From assembly GCF_026914265.1 (NCBI RefSeq), contig NC_069129.1, forward strand, positions 23,345,743 to 23,409,742: a DNA stretch of 64,000 bases, in the 5' to 3' direction. This document shows, piece by piece, positions 25,512-37,769 of this stretch. A program made the position numbers and the translations under genes. The first letter of the stretch is position 1; every line of letters begins with the position of its first letter. Below the pieces are notes generated by a model that saw only the letters and a list, made by a program, of their open reading frames with translations, did no database searches and was not told the DNA's origin. This DNA comes from Mya arenaria. Its lineage: Eukaryota; Mollusca; Bivalvia; Myida; Myidae.

Positions 25512-25571
25512 ATGACCGCCGGTGAAAAGATGAAACGTCTCATTCGAAATGACCAAAACAATGAAGACTGG
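25512..25571 (+). other. Possible first coding exon of a divergent gene
   Basis: ATG at 25512 opens 20 codons (MTAGEKMKRLIRNDQNNEDW) ending at a strong donor, GG|GTAAGTTA (25572). It lies 184 bp from the RAB5IF start on the opposite strand, as in a shared promoter. I could not identify a following exon, and the protein fragment is not recognised. Confidence 0.25.
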
Positions 25572-26889
25572 GTAAGTTATATATATGTCATACAATAAAT
25601 ATTTGAATCTTGAATCTATGTCACGATTTTTTAAATAGTGACTGCTTGCCAAATCTTGTTGATTGAAACATATAATATTGACGCGTTAAATCGACCTTCG
25701 GTTGACGAAGGGAAACAATTTTCACTGACATATTGTTTTCATTCCAATTGAAGAATAAATTAATATTTTCTTTAAAAGTTCTTTTTTATTTGTGTATTTC
25801 CGTTATATAAATATCATGAGGTCATCATTAATGGGAGAAATTGTGTATTTTGGTAGCTTTTATCTGTCTTTCCGTTGGCGATTCAGAACAAGGAATTCTA
25901 TCTCGAAAAATGAAATTTCAAATGCCTACAATATCATTATATTTCAATATTTTTCTCTAAAATTTGGGTCGGTAATGTATTTATATAATATTAATATAAA
26001 TACAATATAAATAAATGTATAGAAGGCGTCTTTCGGTAACTTTCTTGCGTATTTCGATAATTTTCTTCGTCTTTCGGTAACAAAGCGTATTTCGGTAAGT
26101 CCAGTACTGTATCCGCTTTTCGTTGCACATGATCAGATTTACAACAATGATAAAGAGTATTATACAAAAAGCCAATGGGTTAGACACAAGTTCTTGTGAA
26201 ACAAAAGTACTTAACGTCTTAATTCCTATGAGCACATTCACTTGATAAGTACATTGCATTTGGCGATACCTATAAATAAGAAAAGGGCAGGGCAAAAATA
26301 ACTGAAGAAAATGGGTGAGTCACTCCGAAGGAAATGCCATTAAAATACTAGAAGTAAAATGGCATAGAATAATTATGACTCGCTGCTACACAGGTGATAT
26401 GCGTTAAACTAATCAATAAAAGAACCTGGCTTAGTTACAAAAACAAATGGGGCTAATCCGTTAGCCGTTTAAAGTGTTTTATAAATAATTGTACAAGATG
26501 GATTGATGCAATATTTTCCTCGTTGGAGAGTGAGGGTTTACAAAAAAATAACGACATAATGCTAAGTGGATGAAAAGCACGTGTTGCACGAAACATGGTT
26601 ATACGTTTTTAAGTATTAATATAACACTTAAAAAAATGCTCCGCTTCTTAAACTATGTAACTACACTGTCATCTAGTGCTATGAAGCAAATCATTATTGT
26701 AGAGGTCGTTATAAAGATAACTAAAATGGGTTCTTTTCGATAAATACGGAATGTACACGTTCTCCTAATAAAAAGTACGTGGGAATAAAAGGACCATTGA
26801 ATATTCCCATTACATGTAATTTGCTTTAAATGATGAAACTGAAGGAGATGTTGTATTGTTATGTTCTAAATGATTATATAAATATACCG

Positions 26890-28830
26890 CTAATGAAATG
26901 GAAAAAAACACACTAAAATAACGATGTTACGCGAGGATAAAATATTCCTTCACTTGCATTGAAATTTAAAAGCCATTGTTTACACCAATTCTTTATCACT
27001 TCCATATCATTGTTAAGACATGTTCAATTTCATTAATATTAGTAGACGAAACTGAATGTGAATTGTCGTCAGCAAATATACGTGATAATGCTTCCAATAT
27101 TTAAGCAATATCATTTTCACATATTATAAATAAAAAGGGACCCAGTACCGACCCTTGAAGTATGCAAGTACTTTTTGAAGTATTGACAAAGTGGTATTTC
27201 TAGCTCGGACTCTTCTTGTTTTCGATTACTTAGATACTGTTCTAATCACATTAAAAGTGTTTCCGTTATTCCACATTGTTGTAATTAGAATTATAGACCA
27301 GTGTGCCAAACTCTATAATTATTTTTAGAAAAATATGACATATAATGGTTAACATGCTTAGTCCCTATTATCAGCTGCATGAACAATGATGATACATGTC
27401 TATAAGTTGATACACGATAGCATGTACACTGGAAGAAATCCCGATTGATTTTTAAATACCTTTCTTACTAAATGGTTATAAATATACTTAAAAACATTTT
27501 TTTCCAAAACTTTTCCCAGACTTATTATTAATGATACTTGTCTGTAGATTTGATTTGTCTCATTTTTATATAGTCGGATATTATTTGCTAATTTTTATTT
27601 TTGTTGAACTGACTATTTGACACTGATGTATTAACACGTTTACATAATTGTTTGCAAACTGAATAGTTCTAATATAAAATGACCAGGTCCATTGGGCTTT
27701 TCACGTCTAAATAATCAAGTATATCGATCATATCTTGTTCTGATATTTCGAAATCATTAATAGTTTCAACAGACCTTAACACACACGGCGGTAACTCCAC
27801 TCCAGTATTCTCAATTGTAGAAATGGATACAAAATATTCAGTAAGTGCGTCTGCCTAATCTTTATAAGTGAAGGCATAATAACTCTCATTTAATAATAAA
27901 GGGGATATTTGCTCAGAGGCTTTATTTTATTTCATAAGCATTTTTATTGTGTTCAGTATTTTCTCAAGTTTTTTGAGACATATCATTTTTTAAAGAATTC
28001 TTTAAATTTTTCAAAGTTTCTTTTCCATGTTTTATCAAGTTTTTTTACCTTGTTTCTAAGTGTTTTATATTCATTCCAGTCGCTAGGTAACTTTGGTCTT
28101 ACAGCTTTACATTATAGTCGATCTGTATGTTGTGAAAAGTTCCGAATTTCTGAGTTGTACCACGATTTATCATTTGACCTAATAGTTTCTTTTTTTTCGC
28201 GAAATATGTTTTTCAGCTTTTAAAAGCTTTTGTGAAGGCACATCATGTATGTTAGTCTCAGAATTTTGATATATAAAAATGACCAGTTATACTCATTTAT
28301 TTTAATTCAGTCGATCGTCATTTCCAATTTAATAGAACAAAAATTTCCTCTTATTACAAAATATGTCTTAGTGATATAACTTAAATGTATACATAAGTGG
28401 TAAAATGGTTACAAACGTCAATAGGAGTTTTTATTATATTTTATATACAATTTATTATAGTTCTTATTACATATATTGGGTGAAAACCATTTATTATCTA
28501 TTTTTGCAACAGTGACCTCGAACTTAATCAGTATGGCCCGAAATGCAATCCTATACATTTGCTTGCGATATACAAATATTTTGAATGTATATATTGTTAG
28601 TTATTATTATTGGATCGAGTTATTTTCCAGTGCCTTGTGCACCTCTTGTTGGTTGCAGAGTAATGTTTCTGGACCCAAATGCCATCATTGTCAGGGTGGA
28701 TTTATTATTTCTATTTGTGAGATTTTCAAATCTCCTGCTATGACTGCTCATGAGAAAATTTCAAAGGCTCTTTCAAATCTGTCCCAAATTCCACTCTAGT
28801 ATTTGGACGTTTATATATAGGATACATTAT
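26890..28830 (-). pseudogene. Degenerate LINE (non-LTR retrotransposon) ORF2 remnant
   Basis: Minus-strand translation shows LINE landmarks in order. An endonuclease-like AVIAGD sits near 28740, then NEYKTLRNKVKKLDKTWKR near 28060. EYFVSISTIE and EISEQDMIDILDYLD follow near 27730-27850. The reverse-transcriptase block GILQGSVLGPFLFII is at about 27130-27165, and the catalytic FADD is at 27066-27077, followed by a W..QW motif. Numerous stops and frameshifts make it non-functional. Its 5' part (beyond 28276) is included in the segmental duplication and reappears at 41217-41800. Confidence 0.75.
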
Positions 28831-29225
28831 GCACCCGTCGTTTAATTCAATCCAACTCGATTCTGATGAAGCATTCTCAAGCTCAGTGACGTGTTGCCTG
28901 CCGCCTAAAGTGTTTTGAATTCAGGAAATTTCCCAACGTTAACGTATTTCGAATTTAAGTATCGGCGACCTTGACCCACCAACCGCCATCTGCGTATTAA
29001 CAAAAGTTTCAAAAATACAAATTTTCCCAACATTCTATCAATTATAGTTAGTTATTGAGAAGAAACCAACCAACGCGGGGGCCAACGAATTACCCCAACA
29101 TTACACAGGTGGTCGAATTTTGACGAAATTAAATGCCGATATACCGACCATCTTTGGACTAGAGTCCGAAACAGAACTATATAAGGCCAAACTATAATGC
29201 AAAGTATGCAGTTCTATAAAACCAA

Positions 29226-29231
29226 TTTATT
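29226..29231 (-). promoter_or_regulatory. Candidate polyadenylation signal of gene A
   Basis: AATAAA one base after the TAA stop (29233-29235) on the minus strand. The same hexamer directly follows the stop in gene B (43531-43536). Confidence 0.45.
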
Positions 29232-29232
29232 T

Positions 29233-32200
29233 TTACATTTTCCTCTCACAGATGTAGGCATGACGATCACCGCACACTGTATTATGGAAACCATTGTTGT
29301 CATGTTTGTCAATACAAACACAACCCTCAAACGAATGATGAGACGGTTCATGGCTCCCCCATCTGTTATCGTTATCGTCCACATGGATGCCGTTCAACCA
29401 AATGAATGTGTTCTGGTATTTTATGTACTGCATTCCGATCCAGAGGCGGTTATCGGGTGCTGAAAGAGAACAGACAAGGGTCATATTCAATATATTTACG
29501 TATCCTTAGACGACCAAAGTGACATTGTAATATTAATTTTTTTCATGGTCCCGGAAATATGATGTTTTTGTATAGTCAAATAAAAAACACACAAAAAAAC
29601 AACAAATAGATAACGCCACTTACATTGAATTAAGATAAAACATAAGATTGAAAACTTCTAGGAAAGAGATGATTGTTGTAAAATAACAACTAAATTATTG
29701 CTATGTACATAGCACGAATGCACTCTCCATGATTTGCGGGGACAGGAGAGTCATTTCAACAAAAAATGTAAGTGGTGCTTCATAATATAGACCTGTATAA
29801 GTATGCTCGTCTCAACATTTTACAATCTCATCGGGGAACAGCGGGCATAAACGTACGTGGAAACATATCATTTTTTTTTATAAACGATAAATTGAACAAG
29901 AAATAATACTCTTGAGTGGCTATTATTGGATAGGAAATACATAAGGGTCTTGTTTGGACAGTTTTCAAATGAAACAATAGCCTACTTTTTTGCAGGACAG
30001 TCTCTACCAAGTCGTATTTCGCCTGAGTGTCGAGGACAACAAGTGTGGCATTTTCACGTTCACAGTAAGACATGGCGTCTACGAATTCGAGTGTCGTCTG
30101 GTGCAGCTTTACACACAGCTGAGTTGAGGAGAATTCCCAGTTGCTGGAAGTAAGCAGGGTGTAGCCGTCAGACGTATCACAGTAGGCGGGTGGTCCTAAA
30201 ATAAATTTATAAGGAGAGGGTCATATGTTAAACCTTGTATACATCTCGTCAATGTTTTTTCGTGGAATAAATCACTTGCGGGTTTATAGGTTGGCAAACA
30301 CGAAGAACCACTAACATGTTCAAACTATTTGGTTTATTATGCTAGAAACATGTCGCATTACAAAATACAAATACAAATGTATCGAAAAGTATTAAAATAA
30401 GTATGCACCACACTAGATTGGAATGGTCGGTTTCTTATGCATATCTGATCATATATACAAAATCCTTCTCAAATCGTTGAAAACATACAATTTCAACTGT
30501 TGTTTATACCCTCACCCCTCCACACCAACCATTTATCTTATATGAACACGTGGAGACTAAACTGACATCAGCATTCTGCTTTAATGAAACAAAACACATT
30601 ATAATGAAGTTGACTGTGCTATAATGCGATTAACACTCCAGAAACCTGTGTGTGTACAAACTAAGTAGTCATACACCCTATCAAATGATATAAGGCAAGA
30701 CCCAAGAAGACACTGAGCGAGAGACACAAAGCTTTCAAAAACCACAAACAAAAATGCCAGAAACAGAACCTGCCAATGTAAAAGATACATAAAAGACACA
30801 CACGCAAAGGGCTGTTCAGAAAGAGAAGTCAAGGAGTAACAGTGATATGTGCAGTAACGACACAAAGACCAAATGGCAACACAGCACAAGCCAAATCACA
30901 AGGAACATAGAAAACAGCAATCTAACATTTGAATACATTTTTTACTTGCTTTTCAACTATTTTAATTAATGTAGTTCCATCGAGTGTCTTTCGATACTTA
31001 TGCAAGGAGGGCAACTACGCTATAAAATCTCACTCGTCAGAATGTTCAATATTGAGATTTAGGAATAAATGCATGTAAATCATATGGAAATAGTTCTAAC
31101 ACATCTTAAGTAGAATACGATATTAATCATATGTACAATCAGTATTGAGCCTACTCGTTGTGGTGGTGGTGGTGGTGGTGGTGGTGGTGGTAGTGGTGGT
31201 GGAAGTGGTGGTAGTTATTGGGGTGCTTGATGTTGAACTAGCGACGCTGTACGCTGACGTTGGTGGATGGTTGCATAAATCTGTTGAACAGCAAGAGAAA
31301 GCTGCGTCACGACTTGCATGACGTTGACGTCGTTTTCCAATCACGACCGCCAATACCGCTTTACCATCACAAACCTTTAAAACATTACACAGCATTTTAG
31401 TAATGAACTATCAATGTACCGACATTCTAAGATAATATCCTATTATATTCACATAGCTGTAGTCACGTATAGTGATAATCCCTTATGCACTTTTGTAAAA
31501 TGGCAGTAAAATATTGAAAACTGCAATTTTCATTTTTTGGCATTTTTAAAAAATCTATATATTTGTCAAGCGTGTTGTCCTACAAGCATTTTGGAAAATA
31601 CAAATAAATCATGGGGCTAAAACGCCTGGTAGATGAAAATTGGCTATCTTAAGATAAATGTTTTGGTTGAGAAACAGCATCACCGTACGCGTCCTCTTTT
31701 ACGAACCTTATTAGGAAAAATCTTACTGATCAGTTGGTTTGCAACAACAGAATATACATTTATCGATGTAAAGCAATTCTTTTTGGGATATATCACGACC
31801 CAACTATATGTGTAGACTTCATGCATACCGTTTACGAAACCCTTTATTATATTTGCATCGATATATCATATAGATATTCGACTTCTACTATAAGCAGATT
31901 ACATTTAAAGGTATACCAGCTGGATCACCTAAAAGCCGTTATGTATACAATAGAGGTACGTCTCTAAGTTCAGGGATGCACCTCTATCTTAATTACTGGT
32001 TTTAGAATGAAGCTCTTACGATAGGGGCGTATCTCTAAATTTTCAGATGCACCTTTATTCCTGCTCTATTCTTGGCTTTAAAGCAACTATGCACCAGATG
32101 ATCAATTTGCAAGCAAAACAGAAAATTGTCGAAAACTTTCATAAACTTGGTATTAATGTGTACAATGCTTTGAAACTTACTAACTGAAGTACCACATAGT

Positions 32201-34456
32201 TTACAATTTATTTAAGTTTAGCAGTTATTTCGTATTTTTCCATTAAAAAAGATTACTGGGTATGTCTACCTAGTAGAATTCATTCCTTATGCGTGATTGG
32301 CTAGTCGGTGGTATCACGTGATATGACCGATTTAGGTGTATATCTTAATTAACGATTAGAGTAAGCTGTCGTAGCTCAGTGGATACGACGATTTTGACGA
32401 CACGGGTTCAAACCCGGTCTCCGACACAATTTTGTTTTACATTTTGGTACCTTTTTTACAATGATGATATCAAAGCGTAACAAATTCTATTAAATAATTG
32501 TCCTGAAATTCGTTACAGAAAAAACATTTTAGTACCAATCTGGTGTACAGTCACTTTAAGGATATTTTGACCTGTATGGTGCGTCATAGCGTATACCATG
32601 CTCCAATACGTACATCATTTGTGGCACACATGAGGGTGTACTCATCATGTTCATCAGCGGTCGAGTGAATCCAGTTGGATAGACATTTCTTAAAAGAAAA
32701 AGAAATGGCTATTTGTGAAGCATTGTAAGTTTAGAGGTTTGTAGAATGTATTTGTCTCTTATCTAAACGCTTTTATCGTTTTGTCGGTAGACTAAATCTT
32801 GGTTAGCTTAAATGCTACTTGGTATAAATCTCAAGAAACATACTATATAATATATCCGAGAGGATAAAAGGCTACCCTGGAAATCAGTTATGGATAAAAA
32901 TATTTGCAAATCAACACTGCATACAAGTATTTTGTTTATTTTTTTCCATCCGGTACAAAATAATTAAACTGCAAATGACGGGACGGGAAATGTAGCACTG
33001 TTTGTATGAGTAACACTCGATAGAAATATACTAAGGCCAACCCGCACCGAGAAAACGATTACCCTTGAATGAAAAAAAAACTAATGAGGTTTCCACCGGT
33101 TTTTATCTCAATCTAGGAAATTGAAAAAAACAACACCTACGGGGTTTGGTGGTAAGCAAACAAACGGAGCAGACCCATTTGGCGATCAATAAGTCATGTT
33201 TCTGATACGGTAGGGGTGCAGGTAGACCATTTTTCATTTAACGCTCTATTTACAGGGTGAAAGGCGCCGCTTTATTTTAAGAGGTAATGCGCGTTTCCTG
33301 TACGCACTCTCTATTATGAAACATTTGCATAATATTCATGATTGATACACCTATCAATCGGTACAACTCGGACATTATGAACAGATATAAATGATACAGA
33401 AAAATGGCGGTACCCATATCTGAAACGTGTTGAACGTGTCTTCAACCGTCAAGGTACGTTTAAGGGATTATGCCTGTTAAGTTCATTCAGGTTTCTCCAA
33501 AGCGTTACTAATACACAAATCAAAATACTTCATTTCAGTACATTGTTTAGGCTATCAAATAGGTCTACTTATGAGATGATAATTGGGTAAATGGGCTGGG
33601 CCTTATCACATTTTCGTATATATTGAAGCATATAATTGAAGTATATCCCGAAGCTTGCCGGAGATGGCCGAGTTGTTACGATTGAAACACTTACCTCTCC
33701 AGTTTCACACGTCATTGTAGAATTACACGTATCATTTTGTGACATCGTTTGACAATTGTAACATGTCAGTGCTGTAAAATACTATAATGCTCATTATTCA
33801 CAATATTTCAATGAAACAACATAAACAATCCAAAAACAACAAAAACACGACGAAATTCGTACACAACCCACATTATCATTCAAAGCGCCATACTACTTAC
33901 GTATATGTAAAATGTTATAAGTAAATAAACGGTTATTTTTTCAATAATTTTTCGAAAGTAAATCAGTATTTTATTACATTTCAAATAAATAAAGAGTGCC
34001 AAGAAAATACTAACGGCACAAGTTGCAATATCTTGGACAAGCGTTGGGAGCAATAACTTGGTCTTGGCACACATTTGGGTCTTGTTGCGCCATTAAGGCG
34101 CAAGCCCTGCTGTCGATATCTGCACATTGGCCCCACACAGCGGATGGGATCACCAGGATATAGAAAACTGCAAATACAAACAGAATCGTTATTGCCTCAT
34201 AATTACAGGCGCAGAATGAGTGCTGGCGCAAACAGCCCGGAACCCAGAGGTTGTGTTGAGGGAGGGCGTTAGGTCGTAGAGACAAATTCCTAGCAAATCT
34301 ATAATTACTACAAATTGTTACTATTTGACATTTAACAAAATTATATATTGTATAAAACAATAATTTCAGGTTTTAATAACTTAGACGTTCTAGAATGCAA
34401 GCTTGCAGATGTAAACCTTTATGAATATAAGAAGTCTTACATTTCAAATAGTCCAT
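29233..34456 (-). CDS. Gene A: secreted ShKT - Ly6/uPAR - Thr linker - C-type lectin protein
   Basis: Seven exons: 34456-34441, 34167-34015, 33771-33695, 32688-32614, 31374-31155, 30195-29986 and 29459-29233. All are GT/AG and phase-consistent, 978 nt in total (325 aa). Exon 1 is 16 nt (MDYLK) and completes a signal peptide with exon 2 (FFYILVIPSAVWG). A ShKT domain follows, with Cys20, 28, 39, 49, 53 and 56. The three-finger domain has ten Cys (60, 63, 72, 78, 84, 103, 109, 135, 136, 141) from LTCYNCQ to the hallmark CCSTDLCN. The linker at about 143-181 includes 15 consecutive Thr. The lectin domain (about 182-325) shows C186, WIGMQ, WLNG, NRWGSHEPS, EGCVCID and YICERKM. EPS replaces the Ca-binding EPN and the WND motif is absent, so canonical Ca-dependent sugar binding is doubtful. 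Likely secreted recognition protein (inferred). Confidence 0.86.
31158..31216 (-). repeat. Coding (ACC)n microsatellite, Thr-rich linker of gene A
   Basis: In exon 5 the minus strand reads ACC/ACT triplets coding PITTTTS then 15 Thr, ending at the exon's donor. Gene B has a shorter version (12 Thr), and pseudogene C has a different repeat at this place. Mucin-like O-glycosylation is plausible but inferred. Confidence 0.9.
32082..32555. mobile_element. TTAA-flanked TIR element with tRNA-like core (copy 2)
   Basis: Flanked by TTAA (32078-32081, 32556-32559). Ends AGCAACTATGCACCAGAT and, inverted, AGTGACTGTACACCAGAT. The core at 32368-32430 reads TAGCTCAGTGGATACGACG (box A) and CGGGTTCAAACCCGG (box B), ending CTCCGACAC, like a tRNA gene. 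It sits between exons 4 and 5 of gene A. Gene B has a single TTAA (45997-46000) at the matching point, an empty site. Confidence 0.88.
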
Positions 34457-34881
34457 AGCCTCCAAAGTACTGTCACTACCTTTGTGCCAAAAAGATAACG
34501 TTATGAATCTTACATCAAGTTAGCCATATGGCACTGTCTACAGAGGGGTTCTAAAGTATGTTATCTTTGCTTGTAGCTCATTAAAGTGGTATACTTATTG
34601 TGGTTTTTTTGTAACCGCTAATGCAATAAAGAAAGTTGTTGTTCATAAATGGATAACTAAGCATCAGAATTAAGTAGTAACATAAACGGTAAATGGATGT
34701 TACATTAAATAATGTTCCATAAACAACATTTATAAAAACCGGTTAATTAAAGACAATAATGCCGTTTACGACGATATGTGAAACGGTAACGAGCTTTATT
34801 GGGAAGCACCGTAGGGGTAACACAACATGACTGGTCGAATGGATAACTTCACCCATCGGTTCGAAAATAGGAATTGGTTTA

Positions 34882-35766
34882 GGGTAGGGATGCAAACGAA
34901 TGGCAAAATTGATATTCGAATATTCGGTAATTATTCGCTACAGTTATAGCCGGAGCCTTTGCCATAGCCGGTACACGTGCCGGACCCTGATTATTCCCAA
35001 AATTAGCCTCTGAAATTTTCCATTTACAGAAAATAAATCCAACAAATAGCACAATATTTTGAACAAATAAAAACCCAAATTAATTTCAATTCAACAGCAT
35101 TCGTATTTGTTAAGGCCATGATCGTAAATTCCCGGTTGAATGTCATGATCCCCAACGGATGGCATTTCCGTAGGACGAGCTGCCTCGTTCTCGGATTGTT
35201 CTCTACTAAACATAACTATGGAAAAAACCAAACCTACTCGGAAATTGGTTCAGTAATAAAACGAAAATAACCCTGAATTTTGACTCATCTATTGTACAAC
35301 AATATCCTAAAACGTTATTTTATACAGTTACATTTCAAAGCACGAACGATATATTGAAACATGGAAAACAGTTTAGAGCACATAACTAGCACGTGTCATT
35401 CATATCATTATGTCGATTTGAACTACATGTATATTGCACAGCTTAATTGGCAGTCATGACACCACTTTGGTTGCTGATTCCGTATATCCTTTATTGGCAT
35501 GATCATTAAAAATTACAGAAAATAATTGAAGCTTGTTTGAGGTCACTTGTCTAATAGCCAGTTTTCGTAAAAGTACGGGTACCGTTTATAGTCGCCGACG
35601 ATATGTCCCTTATTAATGTGACACGTGTATAGTGTCATAGCGATCACGCCCCTGGCATTACGGAACGAGACAAGCGAGTATATACAACAACACAGTTGTA
35701 AGCAAAAGGTTTATTTTTTTACCAAACAAAAAAAGTCGAATATTCGAATACCTATTTAAATCCCTA
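34882..35766. mobile_element. 885-bp non-autonomous DNA transposon 5' of gene A
   Basis: Ends GGGTAGGGATGCAAACG and, inverted, TAGGGATTTAAATAGG, with subterminal TATTCGAATATTCG on both sides. It is bordered by GTTTA (34877-34881, 35767-35771), and the homologous position upstream of gene B (about 48310) has a single uninterrupted GTTTA. It therefore inserted after the duplication. No ORF of note. Superfamily is uncertain. Confidence 0.85.
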
Positions 35767-37101
35767 GTTTAAAGAGATCCGTTCGCATATTGTTTTACGA
35801 CTACGATTGTTTTCAGACTCCGTTAAGTTCATTAAAACATAATTTAGTCATTCTTAATCTAAAAGCATTCAAATTTCAATAGGCTAACCGTTACTAACGC
35901 TTTCGGTAAAACAGAGTATTCTATACTGCATATGTCAGTATATCTTTAAAACGGAGCTCTTATTTGAACTTATGGTAAAGTGTTATCATTGTAACAACGG
36001 ATTTCTTCACATTTTACACACTTCTATTATGTCAGGCTCTATAAAATTTGAGAAAGTCCTTTTCAATAATGACATTTTAGAAAGACAGCGCCCGTAACCC
36101 TCATAATAGCCTCTCATCTAGATATTGAAATTTAGAATCAATTTACCTTTATAATTCTCAACGATACAGCCACTTTAATAATACCTTTCCCAAAACGTTC
36201 TTTCAACTAGCTGAACCGAATTAGAGATTAGATTGTATCGACCATTTAAAAGCTCGATCAAGGCACTAAAGGTGCTGAAGAGGCGAGAGTCAAGAAAATC
36301 ATGCTGACAACGTAATTAAATAAAGGATAAAATGTTGTGAGATGAAACAAACTTTATGGCAAGTGGAAAATAAGATATACTTTAACAGTGACTTCAATAA
36401 AGTAAAAACATAGAAAACAATAGCTTTATTAAACATTGGAAATTTGTTCATATGCACAAATTAATGAAATTATATAAATGGATATATTATTCGTTTTCTG
36501 CCAAAATCAAATTCTCCATGTGCTTAGTAATTTTCAGCAAATTCAATTTAAAGCCATTTTAAAATAATCTCAAACATTAACGTTCTATAGTATGTGAAGT
36601 CTGACAGGAGCGTAAAATTTTAAGAATATGAAATAGTTCAGAATGGGGAGACATGTTAGGCCATTTTTGACTGCGTAAAGCAAATATGAATATTTAGCAT
36701 TGTTGACATATAACGATTCTGCCAACTTTGTTGTTTATGATATGCATGCTTCATATGCAACACAATGTATCAATGTATTTGATATATAATGTCACATAAA
36801 AATTAGTTATATTAGTATTTGTATGTTGCTAACAATGATACTTAGCCATTATATAAGCCTTGATGATTCCCCTTACATGTGATTTAATTTTCATATAATT
36901 AACTGAGTACGCTGGTCATTTATATACATCAGCTTCTTCAGACAAACTTAAGTTATGGGTTTGAATCACATTAAGTGTCATAAGTACCATAATGATGTTC
37001 TTACTTAATAAGCGTTTTAACATGAGACATGACCAAAATTAAAGGATTAAGTTATAACACGACTCAGCTGACGATAGCTTTGTTTACACACAGTGTGTGT
37101 A

Positions 37102-37531
37102 TACGACGTGATAAATTGCGTCATAAATGCTACGTCGGAAGGCCATATTTTGATTTGAAAAAAATACTTTAAACAAATATAACTTAACTATTTCTTCACC
37201 ATTTTAAATGAAACAAAGCGCAGTCAACGCAGTTTACGGAGCCCCACCTTCGTTTTTACCAGAATTTGATTGCGAGTTTAGTCTCTTAAAGCACTTCCAC
37301 AAACCTTTTCACAATACGGCACTGACTGATCACTGTCAACACATTATTTTGGAAACAGGTTTGTCGAAGAGTTAAATAAATCAAATGCGGGGCTCTTTCA
37401 GCGGCATAGACTGCCTCTTGTTTCATTTAATATTGTGTTGTAAATGAAAAGTTATCTTTGATTTAAGTCTTCATTTTAATCACATGTTTGCCTCCCGACG
37501 TAGCATATATGACGAAATTTATCACGTGGTA
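37102..37531. mobile_element. MITE with ~40-bp TIRs, TA-flanked
   Basis: The left end TACGACGTGATAAATTGCGT runs on to ATGCTACGTCGGAAGGC. The right end, inverted, reads TACCACGTGATAAATTTCGT and then ATGCTACGTCGGGAGGC. TA lies at both edges, as with Tc1/mariner-type targets (inferred). It lies between genes A and D, where the sister copy has the retroelement. Confidence 0.8.
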
Positions 37532-37769
37532 TAAATATGTGGTTCATACATTTTGCAATATATATTTTATATCATCAGCTAACGCTTCAACAATTTAGAG
37601 CAGCCAATAGGATTATGTTTTAGATTTTCTTAATAGTGCAAGCAATAATCGTATTATGCTGCACGAAAACTTAGAAACAAATTTATAGCATTAAGTTTGA
37701 TATGTGCTTATGCATAGTATATAGCTGTTATAATTTACTTCACCGATAACATGGTAAATGCTTAGACAG

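Noticed and set aside
29197-29463. Plus-strand open frames over the lectin exons (also 39266-39580 and 43567-43767)
   Set aside because: They are antisense shadows of the C-type lectin exons, which have proper splice sites and family motifs on the minus strand.
32368-32430. A stand-alone tRNA gene in an intron of gene A
   Set aside because: It lies inside a TIR- and TTAA-bounded element with a second decayed copy at 19.1 kb and an empty site in gene B, so it travels as a repeat.
34015-34167. Gene A as a venom-type potassium-channel toxin
   Set aside because: ShKT modules occur widely in non-toxin secreted proteins; here it is one part of a lectin-type chain and nothing indicates toxicity.
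34010-34360. Single-exon 116-aa frame as the start of gene A
   Set aside because: The matching frame in gene B has a stop codon, and a conserved intron acceptor (TTTGCAG) plus a 16-nt upstream exon give a better signal peptide in both.
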